Source: Uranotaenia lowii
Lineage: Eukaryota; Arthropoda; Insecta; Diptera; Culicidae
DNA: 64,000 nt
Assembly (NCBI RefSeq): GCF_029784155.1
Contig: NC_073693.1
Location: 358,313,825-358,377,824 of the forward strand
Reading direction: 5' to 3'
Under the pieces are notes generated by a model, which saw only the letters and a list, made by a program, of their open reading frames with translations, did no database searches and was not told where the DNA came from. The translations under genes were made by a program, and so were the position numbers. This document shows, piece by piece, positions 1 through 10,990 of this stretch (position 1 is the stretch's first letter; every line of letters begins with the position of its first letter).

Positions 1-152
1 CCAGGACCATCTGACCCAAATCTGGACCGTAAGGTAATCAACCTCATCAACCAGAATCGATCGATGTCCATACGGGATTTGGCGAAAAAAGTTGGGACAT
101 CGATCGAAATGGTACAGCCGGATCAGGAAGCGGAACAACCTGAAGACATACA
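1..152 (+). pseudogene. DD37E mariner-superfamily transposase, N-terminal fragment
   Basis: The reading frame is open from the first base and encodes a helix-turn-helix-like stretch, with the motif RSMSIRDLAKKVGTSIEMVQ at about residues 20-39. This resembles the DNA-binding N terminus of Tc1/mariner transposases, which bind the terminal inverted repeats and carry out cut-and-paste transposition in the nucleus. The true start lies left of the window. The frame is broken at position 152 by an LTR element, and the catalytic part resumes at 5603, so the two pieces are one gene split by insertion. Downstream stops and a frameshift show that the gene is dead. The ITmD37E assignment rests mainly on the C-terminal part. 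Confidence 0.7.
148..152. repeat. 5 bp target-site duplication (left)
   Basis: ATACA directly precedes the left LTR and is repeated exactly at 5598-5602, directly after the right LTR. Five-base duplications are typical of integrase-mediated LTR-element insertion. Confidence 0.9.
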
Positions 153-464
153 TGTAGTAACCGAGACGCCTCGCGCCACTCAAAACGCGACTATCCTCCT
201 AAAAGTTCGAATACAGAATGAACGTACTTATACCAGTCATCTATCATCACGTGCATCACATACTTTTTCCATGCACTTAGGGGTGCTCAATAATTTTAAT
301 TCTTTTCTTAAATCTTTTAGACTTTAATATTTACCCAATTCCAATCATTACACTTATCGGTACTTAACGAATAAATAAATGCATTACATTTATTTTTTTA
401 AAGTTTAACTTACTTTTCAAATACAAACTATTAATATTCATAATTCCACACCATACCTACTACA
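153..464 (-). repeat. LTR copy 1 (3' LTR in element orientation)
   Basis: This 312 bp repeat starts TGTAG and ends CTACA, giving 5 bp inverted termini of the TG...CA type. It appears identical base for base to 5286-5597. AATAAA-type signals lie near 367-380 on the plus strand, with TTTATT-rich sequence complementary to them. Confidence 0.92.
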
Positions 465-477
465 TTCGCCTTCTCCT
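465..477 (-). other. Candidate polypurine tract
   Basis: On the minus strand this is AGGAGAAGGCGAA, with 12 of 13 purines, immediately next to the 3' LTR. That is where plus-strand DNA priming is expected. It is one of two independent cues that the element runs on the minus strand. Confidence 0.6.
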
Positions 478-2560
478 GTACTCTCAACAAGTTTATCAAA
501 CAGAATACTTCCTAAACCAATGCCTTTTTTTTAACGACTCGCTTTTCCATAAAACTATCAGTGAAACAAGTGTCATAACTTTTCAAATGTATTCATTTTA
601 TTCTCGATACATTTTGTCAGTAATAGAAAAACCTAGATCTGCATTCACTGTTGACTGAAAGGTATTTTAAACCTTCTTCTGCAATGGAAATTTCAAATAT
701 GCATAGGTAATTTTTTCACTCACATCTTTACTCATTTGTAAACTGTGACCTGTAGTATTATTAGTTTATGTCGAACTTGTCTGACGCTATTTTGTTTTCA
801 CTGATTACTCAACAATATTTTTACTTAAATTCAATAGCTCAGTTCAATCGTTATTCGTTTCATGACCTCTCGAAAAATAATTCATAATGTTTGCTTTGAG
901 CTCATCTAATCGTATCGTCTCATCATATAATCTCCATTATATCTTCTCAGCTTCTCCTCGTTCTCTCTTTCCTTATAATCTTCACCTTTTCTCATCCGCC
1001 CATCTTCTCCTCTCCTTATTCCCATCTTGTTATCTCTCATCTAAACATTTTCTTGACACGAATGCCAAAGTGTTGGTAAGGTGCCACAAATAAACAAGAA
1101 TAAAAACATATTTTCCTTGTTATGTCTTTACCGGTTTTCATGTTCTAATCATTTCCCTATTTCATCATCCTTAATTCTCATCTGCTGTTCTTCTCATCAA
1201 TTGATTATCTCATCACATTTTCTCATTTCTTATCTTTTAACCGTTTAATCATCTAATCTCTAATGATATAATCATTTTCCTCCACCTCTCTCTAATTTTG
1301 AATTGTTTTATTCTCATTGTTGTCTCTTTTATAATTCAAATTATCTTTTTTTTTTTTTTAGTTATCTCTGAATCTAACTTTCAGCTTCCCTCGTCTGTCA
1401 TTCCATTCCATTTTTTTTTTCTTTTAATCTTCTGAAGATTTTATTTTCTTATATTATTATCATCTCATACTTCCAGTTGTTTATCTTGCCAACTGCTCTA
1501 CCTGACCATTTTCAATATTCTCCGCCACTTCTCTTCTTCTCATCTTCTAATCATCGACTTATTTTCTCTTACTCTACTCTCATCTTCCTATCTTCTTCCG
1601 AGCTTCCTAACTGCCAATCGTTTCACCCTTTCATCACTTCCTCTAAACTTTGTTCTTCTTATCTTTTAATTATTCTAGTTTCTCATCTCCCTGTCTCTTA
1701 TCTTCTTATCATCTAACTTTCTCATCGTATAACTTTTTCTCGTCACATCTCTCCAGTTTCTTATCTTATCATCTTTGTATCTTTTCATTTTGCATCTTAT
1801 CATCGTTTCATAATTTTATCTTTCACTCTCCATTTACTAGTTTGCATGATCTAGCCTTTTTGCCCATTTTTCCGCTAATTTTAAACCTTCGCATGTCCTA
1901 ATCATTTAACTTTCTCATTGATCCATCTTTTTCACATAATATATTAGGCTTTAAGGAGCCGAAGTCTTAATCACCTCATCTTCTCAACTTAGATAAGTTT
2001 TCCCATGTTTTTCCCAAATAAATTATTTAGATTTTATTCCCAAATTAATTTTTTTAAGTATCATCTACGTTTATCATTTTTCTATCGTGTTATATTTTGT
2101 TCTTAATATCTCTTCTCTACTTATCAACTACTGTTTTCATTTTTTTTTTTAACTCTACTTTCATCTTCTTATCTTTCCATCTTCCCCTAGTTTTATCTTC
2201 CCATCTTCCTAACTTTTAGTCTATCTAATTTAATCTAATCTTTTTTACATCTAGCATTCTTATCGTTCAACTTTTGCTCATTACATCTCCCCTTTTTCTC
2301 ATCATTTCCTTTCTTTTTTTATCATCTCAATTCGCAACTTTTTATCGTATCCCTTAATTTTTCCATTTTTATTTCTATCTAAGTATCATCTCCATATTAT
2401 CTTATATTCCTTTCTTTTATTATTATTTTTATTTTCTCATCTTTTTTGTCATTAACACTTTATACATTTCAATCTGTTCATATTCGATTTATCCAATTTT
2501 CTCATCAAATTATCTTCTTTTTCTCACATTCGTCGATTCTTTTCATTTGAGTTTGACTAT
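465..2560. other. LARD interior, purine/pyrimidine-skewed non-coding DNA (left part)
   Basis: This stretch is long pyrimidine-rich sequence on the plus strand, full of tcatctt/ttctcatc-like words. Open frames are short, low complexity and unlike any gag or pol product. A SINE-like 3' tail lies at about 1053-1107. Two runs of T interrupt it near 1350-1420. I see no gene. Confidence 0.7.
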
Positions 2561-2569
2561 TCCATTCAA

Positions 2570-3345
2570 TCATAGTTCGATCCATGACCTCTCGCATGAA
2601 ACGAACTGAACTTGACCTCTCGCAAGTTATCTTTTGATTGCTCTACATCAAACTTGACTCTCTGCAAGTTTTCTTTTATTCATCATTCAATCATAATTCG
2701 ATCCATGACCTCTCGCATGAACCGAACTGAACTTGACCTCTCGCAAGTTATCTTTTGATTGTTCTACATCAAACTTGACTCTCTGCAAGTTTTCTTTTAT
2801 TTATCGTTTAATCATAATTCGATCCATGACCTCTCGCATGAACCGAACTGAACTTGACCTCTCGCAAGTTATCTTTTGATTGCTCTACATCAAACTTGAC
2901 TCTCTGCAAGTTTTATTTCATTCATCATTCAATCATAATTCGATCCATGACCTCTCGCATGAACCGAACTGAACTTGACCTCTCGCAAGTTATCTTTTGA
3001 TTGCTCTACATCAAACTTGACTCTCTGCAAGTTTTATTTCATTCATCATTCAATCATAATTCGATCCATGACCTCTCGCATGAACCGAACTGAACTTGAC
3101 CTCTCGCAAGTTATCTTTTGATTGTTCTACATCAAACTTGACTCTCTGCAAGTTTTCTTTTATTCATCATTCAATCATAATTCGATCCATGACCTCTCGC
3201 ATGAACCGAACTGGACTTGACCTCTCGCAAGTTATCTTTTGATTGTTTTACACCAAACTAGACTCTCCGCAAGTTTCCTTTTATTCATCATTCAATCATA
3301 ATTCGATTGTCTCACATTGAGATTGACAATTCGTAAATATTGTTT
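2570..3345. repeat. 121 bp tandem repeat, about 6 copies
   Basis: The anchor ATCCATGACCTCTCGCATGA recurs at 2580, 2701, 2822, 2943, 3064 and 3185, exactly 121 bp apart, with a decayed copy near 3306. Each unit holds three short inverted motifs with 4 bp arms around an 8 nt core: CTTG-acctctcg-CAAG, CTTG-actctctg-CAAG and CATG-acctctcg-CATG. Copies differ by only a few substitutions. A lone CATGACCTCTCG also occurs at 861, inside the same element. Confidence 0.93.
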
Positions 3346-5266
3346 TATTCATTGTCAATTTTTCTTTTTTTTTTTCATCTAAGTTTTCAATGGAAGTTCG
3401 ATCCGTCTCTCGAATAATAAATTGATTTTTGATTGATATTTATTTTCCTAATGCAGTCTTCAAAATTCTCATTGTTTATTATCCTTTCTTTTTATCTCAT
3501 CTGCCTCTCGTCTATTTTTCAACTATTCTTCTTCTATCTCGTTTTTTTCTTCTTCGCATCTTCTAATCACTTTCTTTTCCATTTTCTAGAATTGTTATCT
3601 TCCAGTCTTATCTATCATTAGAAATACCTCATCTTCTCTTTCGCCCAATTGTTACTCTTCGCATCTTTTCCCATCTCCTTATTTTATTTTTTTAGTGCAT
3701 TATCTTCTTGTCTTCTCTTCATATTATCCTTGCATCTTCTCATCTTCAATTTATCTAATTTCTCATCATATAACATACATCATGCCTCCTTGTTTTCCTC
3801 TTCAAATTTTTCATCCTACCATCATCTCATATTTTCGAATCATCCTTCCTTCATCAACCACTCATTCTATCTTTTTTCATGAGCCAATTATTTCATTTTA
3901 TGAACCCAATGTGCTCTTATCTTCTCCGCATATTTCTTTAATCCGGTTATTTTTTATTCAACCAACTATTTCATTTAATCTTTCCAGTCTTTAATCTTCT
4001 AACCATCTCAGAATTCCATCATCACCCGTTTTTTCTTCCTGTCCTTCTCATTTTCAAAATTTCATAAGACATCCGCACTTACAGCAGTGCACAGAATGTG
4101 TTTAACTGTTTCTTTAATTTACTCATTTGTGTGAACAATCATATCAATTTAGCTTCATATCTAAAGATGTGAGAATTATTCTTGAATAAAACGAATTCTT
4201 TTGAATAATTTTTTTTTAAGAGTAAATTAATCTGGTTTCGTCAAAATATTTGTTTTTTGAGAATAAAGCCACCCTAATTCCATTTTTACTGAAGACACAA
4301 TACATCGATATTCATATGAAAAAATATCATCCTGTGCGAGTACGATAGAAGCTCGTTGCTGATTGGGCACCGCTTCACAACGTCGCGATGCAATTTCTCC
4401 CTCCAACACTTCTTCAAATCAATCCAACGCATCCAATGCTCCGACAAGGAATTTACTTCTCACCAACACTTGTACCTGTTACTTTTAGTTCAGTTCAATA
4501 TTTAGATTACGATTGATGAATTTAAACAAATCTAATGAGACTAGTGATAAATGATCAAAGTGGGATTAAAAGTGTGCATTTTTCACATTTTAAGAGTTTC
4601 GTAGTCCAATAAAAGCCAATATATGCTCGATGTAATTGCTTAATCTGGGGATAAACCAATTGGTTTAAAATCCCAACAAAAAATCAATGCTTACTTGGAC
4701 CGCTGATTAAAACCGATTGATGATTAAGATTTTCGAATAAATGTTATTGAACAGATCTCGAATTCGGTGTTCTCCTAGTCAACTGCAATTTGCCGTGATC
4801 TTTGTGTTAGTGAGCTATTTTGTTCGTTAAACGGCAAAAAGAAAAACATTTGCTCTATGAGACTACATGCAGGCTTCAGGTCAAATTAAAAGCAAAATGA
4901 TACCTGTTGTAGATCAACTATGAAGTTTTTTTTATCACTTTTCCAAGTTCCATCTGCTTCCGCCGTATTTTCACTTATATAAAAATGAGGAGGTGTACTT
5001 ACGGGGAAAACGATACGAATCAGTGGCACGAGATGTGGATTACAACTCGCCAGTGCGTATTGATTAAAGGGACCTGACTCTTACCTGCTCTCATTTTATC
5101 AAGAGCCACGCTACACAAGGTCGCACCAAACTGCTGCTAAGCAAAGGCACAACAGTGTTAAAATCACCATCCCGCACGACACAACCGAGTTGCGCACGAC
5201 TTTTTCGAAGCCTTCTAAAACTTTTCCTTAGGCCTGAATCGTTAGACCAATCTTTTGGGAGCGAAT
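3346..5266. other. LARD interior, non-coding (right part)
   Basis: Pyrimidine-rich sequence continues to about 4070 and then becomes ordinary AT-rich DNA. The final 300 bp before the primer-binding site are richer in GC. No domain is recognisable on either strand. A minus frame of about 70 codons overlaps the primer site but resembles nothing I know. Confidence 0.6.
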
Positions 5267-5284
5267 TCGACCGAAACCACGCCA
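5267..5284 (-). other. Candidate primer-binding site
   Basis: The minus strand reads TGGCGTGGTTTCGGTCGA one base inside the 5' LTR. A TGG start complements the universal CCA end of tRNAs. I cannot name the matching tRNA without a tRNA set. Confidence 0.55.
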
Positions 5285-5285
5285 T

Positions 5286-5597
5286 TGTAGTAACCGAGAC
5301 GCCTCGCGCCACTCAAAACGCGACTATCCTCCTAAAAGTTCGAATACAGAATGAACGTACTTATACCAGTCATCTATCATCACGTGCATCACATACTTTT
5401 TCCATGCACTTAGGGGTGCTCAATAATTTTAATTCTTTTCTTAAATCTTTTAGACTTTAATATTTACCCAATTCCAATCATTACACTTATCGGTACTTAA
5501 CGAATAAATAAATGCATTACATTTATTTTTTTAAAGTTTAACTTACTTTTCAAATACAAACTATTAATATTCATAATTCCACACCATACCTACTACA
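5286..5597 (-). repeat. LTR copy 2 (5' LTR in element orientation)
   Basis: This 312 bp sequence is apparently identical to 153-464, with TGTAG/CTACA termini, and is followed by the ATACA duplication at 5598-5602. Confidence 0.92.
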
Positions 5598-5602
5598 ATA
5601 CA

Positions 5603-6281
5603 ATTAGCAGAAAGTGTGCAAACAAACGGCTGAACAAAAATCACGAGCCAAAACCAGAGCCCGGAAGCTGTATCATCAGATTAGGCAGAAACCAGATGCG
5701 TGCATTCTCATGGACGACGGAACTTATGTAGAAGAGGATTCCAGTACTTTTCCGGGACCACAATTCTACACTGCGGCTATTGGGGAGGATGTCAGTGACC
5801 ACGAGAAGTCGATTGAGGTGGAAAAATTTGGCCAGAGAGTGCTTGTGTGGCAGGCAATCTGCTCCTACGAATTGAAGTCGGCGAATTTCTTTACAAAAGG
5901 AACAATAAATGCCGATATCTACCAAAAACAGTGTTTGCATAAAAAGTTGCTGCCACTATATAAGAAACATACGACTCCACCATTGTTCAGGCTAGATTTG
6001 GCGTCAGCCCCCTACGCTAAATCCACTCTTATATGGTTTGAGGATAACGATGTAGATATCGTAGAGAAAGATTTTAACCCACCAAACTGCCCCCAGCTTC
6101 GCCCCATAGAACGATATTGGGCTATCGTCTAGAGAATTTTCAAGAAGGATTGTAAAAGGCCAACAGGATCATGGCGGTTTTCAAGAAAAATTGGAATGCT
6201 GCGACCAAGAAGTGTGATCAATCAGCTGTACAAAACCTAATGAAACGCGTCTAGTCGAAAGTCCGAGAATATTACCAATAA
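5603..6281 (+). pseudogene. DD37E mariner-superfamily transposase, catalytic fragment
   Basis: The frame from about 5614 carries the first catalytic block (ILMDDGTYVEEDS), a WQAIC block, the second acidic block (RLDLASAPYAKSTLIWF) and the third (NPPNCPQLRPIERYWAIV). Counting between the second Asp and the Glu gives 37 residues, so the triad spacing is DD37E, as in mosquito ITmD37E elements. The frame stops at 6130-6132. Homology resumes in another frame from about 6189 (SAVQNLMKRV), with a stop at 6252-6254 and the natural-looking end at 6279-6281. With 1-152 it forms one transposase copy interrupted by the LTR element. It is inactive because of the insertion, the frameshift and the stops. 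I did not find its terminal inverted repeats. Confidence 0.85.
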
Positions 6282-8191
6282 TTACTTTTTTAATTGTATT
6301 TTTTTATTAACTGTAAGAATAAGTTTTTTAAACACTTCCGAACTGTTTCTTTGTTTGAATCATCAATAGAATCAATACAATGAAAAAAAAATGTGATTAT
6401 AACTTATTTTCGATACACTCCTTAGATGAGTGCGTTTTAAAGTTTCAGATCAAACCCAGCTTATGCATGTCGATCTATCCACCGGGATATTTTAATCGGA
6501 TCCTGAATTTGGAGCCGTTCGCCCTTCTCTGCTATATAAATATGGTGCCCCGGGAACGTCTTTGGACAAACACGAATTCACTTGGCGTTCGATTTGCATT
6601 TCACCTCTCTCTCTCTTCTTTTCCAAAGGACAAGTTACATCGACTTCTGTTGGTCTTTCGGTTGGTCGGTGAAACTTCATCTCGAATCAGCACCCAGGCA
6701 AGAGCACCCTAATATTGGCAACCGGAAATTTGCCACGCTCACCGGAAATCGGTTTCGTTGATTTAACAAACCAAATCAGACGTATCTCATTCATGCCCGG
6801 CATCTGGAATTTTCTTGGAACTGTTGTAGGATAGCGAGATGGTGTCGTCGGTTGTTCGTGATAGCGAAAATCTTTCGGAGAAAGCTTCTTAGAAAGCTAG
6901 ATGGCAAATAAGTAAGTGTGCAGGCAGCTGGGACAGAGCAGTTGTCATGTTCGACATCTCGCCCGGTTAACTCTAGAGGAGCTGGTGGCTGCTCTTTCAA
7001 AAGAGAAGAAAACCGCAGCGTCAAATGCAAAACTGACTCCGTTTTAAAATGGCACCCTCTACACAACAAGGGAGCTAGGATCGAAAGATTTGTGGGTCCC
7101 AAAAGGAGCGGTTACAACCCATCAGTGGATTGTGGGGGGTAAGTCTGTCATTCGGTAGGAAGCAAGACATCATCAACAGCAGCAGCTCAACAAACTTCTC
7201 GGTAAATGAAACATTCTCGAAACTTGAATGGAGCGTGTAATTTTCTATTAGCAAAACACAGTTTTCTTGATACAGCTCGGAATCCATTCCATTGAGTTAC
7301 CATAACAGAGTCATTTCCATACACATTCACAACTTCACGCACATATCGCTATCGAAGACAACAACTCAAAATCGCTGCCTTGTGGAAACGCAGAAATTGA
7401 ATTTCCTCCAAATATGGATTCTAAATTCTATATTCCCGGGAACGACTAATGATGCATGCGCTTAGAGGTGAAGCACAATATAATATCCACGTTTGAGCTG
7501 GGATTTTCCCGAAACATAAATAGGGCTGTCAAATCGGAACGATTTCTTTGCAATTTTTTGTATCCAATTCGTAGGACAAAATTTAAAATTTAGAATTTCC
7601 AAACCTCAACAAATAATAGAAAATTTAGAAAATTTAAAAAAATTATCACAATATCTCTAACCCTCACATACTTGATCGAGACATTCTTTGGTCGTTTCGG
7701 TAACCCTATCGGTAGCCGAATCAGCTCAGTAATTCTGGGCACGTACTTGGTGCTAAATTGTGCACATTATTCACAACAAACTGAGCTGGGCAGAGCGAAT
7801 ACATTTGCGGTACTGCATGCGTATGCTCACAATATGTGCTTTTGTGAATAATTTGCGATGCTTTGGAAGTGCATAACATATTTAGAAGGAATTACATGCA
7901 CGTAAGGATTCCATTACGTCATCTCTTCAAAGCCATAAGTTTCCATTTAAGATCATTAGTAAAAAGGCTATCAGTTGGCATCCAAGATTAATGATCGATA
8001 TGGCGGTGAAATATCAATTTGTTTTTTTTTTAATTTTAATTTTGTTACATTTGGAAGCATTCCTAACGAATAAATACTGTAAAGATTGGTAAATAGGAAC
8101 ATGGGGGTGAATTGCATCAAAATTCAGAATAAATATTATGATTCAAGTATCTAGCAATCTACAATTGATTGATTCTACCTTTCAGGACTTA
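6282..8191. other. Unclassified region, no supported gene
   Basis: From 6400 to 7300 the sequence is richer in GC and looks single-copy. It has a TATATAAA string near 6533 and overlapping short frames on both strands, none with a recognisable domain. From 7500 to 8190 it is AT-rich without visible repeats. It could hold a distal exon, a promoter or a conserved non-coding element. Confidence 0.4.
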
Positions 8192-10200
8192 CCCCTAGGT
8201 AGGCTTATAAGACGTCCTACTTTTTCGACCCTTGTCCAACCGTTCTACTTTGGACCCAAAATGTCCTACTTTTTTACGGTTAGGACCATTATCTTGTTTA
8301 TCGAATTTTTAACTTTGCGTTTTTATATTATTCCGTTCCATTTCCTTCCGAAATCCTTATTGGCGCTTTTCCATTCCAATACAAATCTAAAAAATGTCAT
8401 CCAAAGTAAGGTATTTTTCTTTTACCGTGTCATTAAAACCCTTGTTTTATTTCTATTCTGGTATGATTGCTTTTCGGAGGTAATTCAACGCTTTGCATTA
8501 AAAAAATGAAAGTTTGAAAAACGATTGATAAATAGGATCAATAATTGTTGAGAACTGGTGTTTTGAATCCTCTGTCGTCAGGTAATTTAGAACTACGATC
8601 TCAATTTCAACGCTCGAGCAATGGTGTTTTTAATCTCAAGATGAGATTCTTCTAAAACGAACCTTGATTTGGTTTAACAGCGAAAGCTCAGGTATGGCCT
8701 TTGTATTACTCATGCAAAAAAATGGCAAAATGTATTTTCAGATTAACTCAACAGCAGATTTAATGTTTATCCAAATAAGAAGCCAACCATTTAAGTTAAA
8801 TTTTTATACAGCCGCTGTTTGCATAGACTAATGCCAAAGTTCATTGTTCAAAAAATATATTTATCATTACTTTATCTTGTAAATTTCAAAATTTGAAGCT
8901 TATTTAAAAGCATATATTTCTAAAAAAAAGCCAAGAAATAGATTGAAAGAAAAAATATTTTGATATTTGTTATGTGGAAATTATAACAATCGACGTATAT
9001 AGATTACACATATTACAAATAAAGAGTTGCTCGAAGAAATCGGCTCTCCAGAGAAGTATGCTCCAGAACAAGAACAACTTTTATAAAAATAAATACTCAC
9101 GTTAAAATATTTAATTTAAAAAACAGAATTATATAAAAATGTGAAAAAAGCGTTTTTATCTTAATTTGTTATGATATCATCTCATCTCATAAAACATTTG
9201 TGTAAAAACTGTTTTTTAAGTAAAAATCACAAAATAAAACGTCTTACTTTTCGTCCTACACATTACGAAAATAATCTGTAAAATCACATCACATGTAATG
9301 TAAATAAAAAGAAGCATCATATATGACGGAATTTTCAGTGCTAGTTGGAAACTACACACCAGTAAAATTTCGCAACGTGAAAAATAAAATATTATGTAAA
9401 ATTTTGCAACGTGTAAAATAAAAATTATGTAAATTATAAAATCACTGAATATTGGAAGACAAATTTTTCGTTTGGAATTTGTTTTGTTTTGATTATTTTT
9501 ATTATGATTATCATGAAAATTTTCTCATCTCTTAATGAAAATAAAATATTTCTATATTTAATATAATTGATTTAATTCACAAATTTTATTAGGAGTAACA
9601 TTCATATACTTTTAATTTCTTCCCCAAAGCACCGGATACAAAGTTGAGTGATGTGGAGTCGCTTCCAGAACCGCATCCGCAACAAAATACTTTGATGCAC
9701 GATTTGACTTGACACTTTGTTTACATTTGTCTGTTCCTGTTCTTGACAGTCTATAATTTTACATGACATTATCACGTTCAGTGTATTGATAATTTGATTA
9801 CATTCAAATTCAATGTGCTTAGAATATTCCATGTCGTGTAATTTTGAGAAATTTCTATTTCAGTGTTGTTTAGAGTTTTGTGTGACAGAAAAAAATTGTA
9901 AAATTGCATTCCGTCATATGTGATGTAAATTCATATCAAATAATCGGGTTCCGGGTCAAGTAATATTTGTGTCATACGAATTCAGTGCTGATGAGGATTC
10001 AACTTTTTTAAATTTGGAAATTTACATGAATCAATCGCGTTCAACGTCATGGAATGTTAAAGGTTTTCAATTTCAGTGTTGTAAAGGATTCAGATTTTTT
10101 TTCTGTGTACTTCAGATTGAAAAATGTCCTACTTTTTCATAGTATTTTAAGCAAAATGTCCTACTTCCCGAATTTTTATTCTGGTAAGCCTACTCCTAGG
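8192..10200. mobile_element. hAT-like non-autonomous element, about 2 kb
   Basis: The inverted ends are TAGGCTTA at 8200-8207 and its complement at 10185-10192. They are flanked by an 8 bp near-duplication, CCCCTAGG (8192-8199) and CTCCTAGG (10193-10200). An 8 bp duplication and a TAG start fit the hAT superfamily. GTCCTACTT-type words cluster near both ends (8212, 8268, 10128, 10159), as expected of subterminal transposase-binding repeats, though they are in the same orientation. The 1993 bp interior is AT-rich with no transposase. The short TIR leaves some doubt. Confidence 0.55.
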
Positions 10201-10539
10201 TTAATTGCATAAAAACTTCATAGGAATTCTTTATGCATTGTATTGCTTAAAAAAAATTAAAAAAAAATTTTCTAAGCAAAAAAATTCGCCAAATTTTATA
10301 CCATGATAAGTTTTGATTGTAAATACTGAGTGTAAGATAGGCCATGTTTGCTTGTCTGGTGAATAATTTATTTTTATTTTTTTCAGGAATTTTCCACACT
10401 GTGGCATTCTTCCCTGATTAGTAGTCTGGTGAACGATAAAGATTACGTATAACTTGGTTTTGTCCAAAAAAAAAAAGAAAATTCATTTAAACCGCTTCAC
10501 CTATTTGCATACATCTTACAAACGTTCCTTGGCACACTT

Positions 10540-10580
10540 ACCCTAAGGGGGCATCCATAAATAACGTTACGCTCTTAGGG
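10540..10580 (+). repeat. Isolated GGGGCATCCATAAATAACG repeat end
   Basis: This resembles the ends of widespread insect DNA elements that start GGGGCCNTCCATA, as also seen near 27671 and 59774. No partner inverted end was found nearby, so it may be a truncated copy. Confidence 0.35.
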
Positions 10581-10734
10581 GAGGGGGGAGGGGAGTATCT
10601 TCATGAATCTTATTTCGTGGTCAATGAAACGTCAGCAGACGGTCAGTCTATCATCGATCGAAGCTGAGATAGGAGCCTTTTGCCATGCAGTCAAGGAAAA
10701 TTTGTGGTTAACAAACTTCCTTGGATAATTAGGT

Positions 10735-10990
10735 GTGGTTACATCACAGAGTACAGACGTACAAACTAACCCACGAAAGTTGTGTAAAAATCCCAGCACC
10801 CTTTTTGAACCAATTTTTGTTTTTTTTTTATGGCTAGGCCACCAGATGTCACCAAACACACCAAAGAGAACTGTCAAAACAAAGCTAACTAAGTTTCAGT
10901 CACTTTTCTATAGGTCGTATAAGCTGCTTAGCATGCTTCAAGAAAATCGCTGTTGAAGTTTCGTAGTACGTTCATCATGTTGCATGAAAA
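10735..10990 (-). repeat. Dispersed repeat family A, segment 2 (minus copy)
   Basis: The minus strand aligns by eye with 51180-51400: shared blocks include the tract around TTTTGACAGT, a CTCTTTGGTGTGTTTG-like block, AAAATTGGTTCAAAA-like sequence and TTGTACGTCTGT. It continues segment 1 of the same copy, found 1.2 kb away at 12156-12302. The family has no recognised coding sequence. Confidence 0.65.

Larger units (their letters stand above)
153..5597 (-). mobile_element. Non-autonomous LTR retrotransposon (LARD-like), complete
   Basis: Two 312 bp direct repeats bound a 4.8 kb interior, flanked by a perfect ATACA duplication. Orientation is minus. Reading the minus strand, the base after the 5' LTR is followed by TGGCGTGGTTTCGGTCGA (5284-5267), a TGG-starting primer-binding-site candidate with a 1 nt offset, and the purine-rich AGGAGAAGGCGAA (477-465) lies directly before the 3' LTR. 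No gag, protease, reverse transcriptase or integrase motif is visible in any frame. The sense strand is strongly purine-rich. This fits a large retrotransposon derivative mobilised in trans by an unseen autonomous partner. LTR identity suggests recent insertion. The matching tRNA was not identified. Confidence 0.85.

Noticed and set aside
2570..3345. Possible CRISPR-like array (regular repeats)
   Set aside because: The units are contiguous 121 bp tandem copies without unique spacers, inside a eukaryotic LTR element, with no cas genes.
465..5285. Hidden gag or pol genes in the LTR element
   Set aside because: All frames are short or low complexity and none shows a zinc knuckle, protease, RT or integrase motif.
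5091..5312. Minus frame of 73 codons overlapping the primer-binding site
   Set aside because: It crosses the LTR boundary and resembles no retroelement protein; best explained by chance.
6380..6712. 110-codon frame downstream of the transposase
   Set aside because: No domain, an overlapping frame on the other strand, and nothing that marks it as coding.
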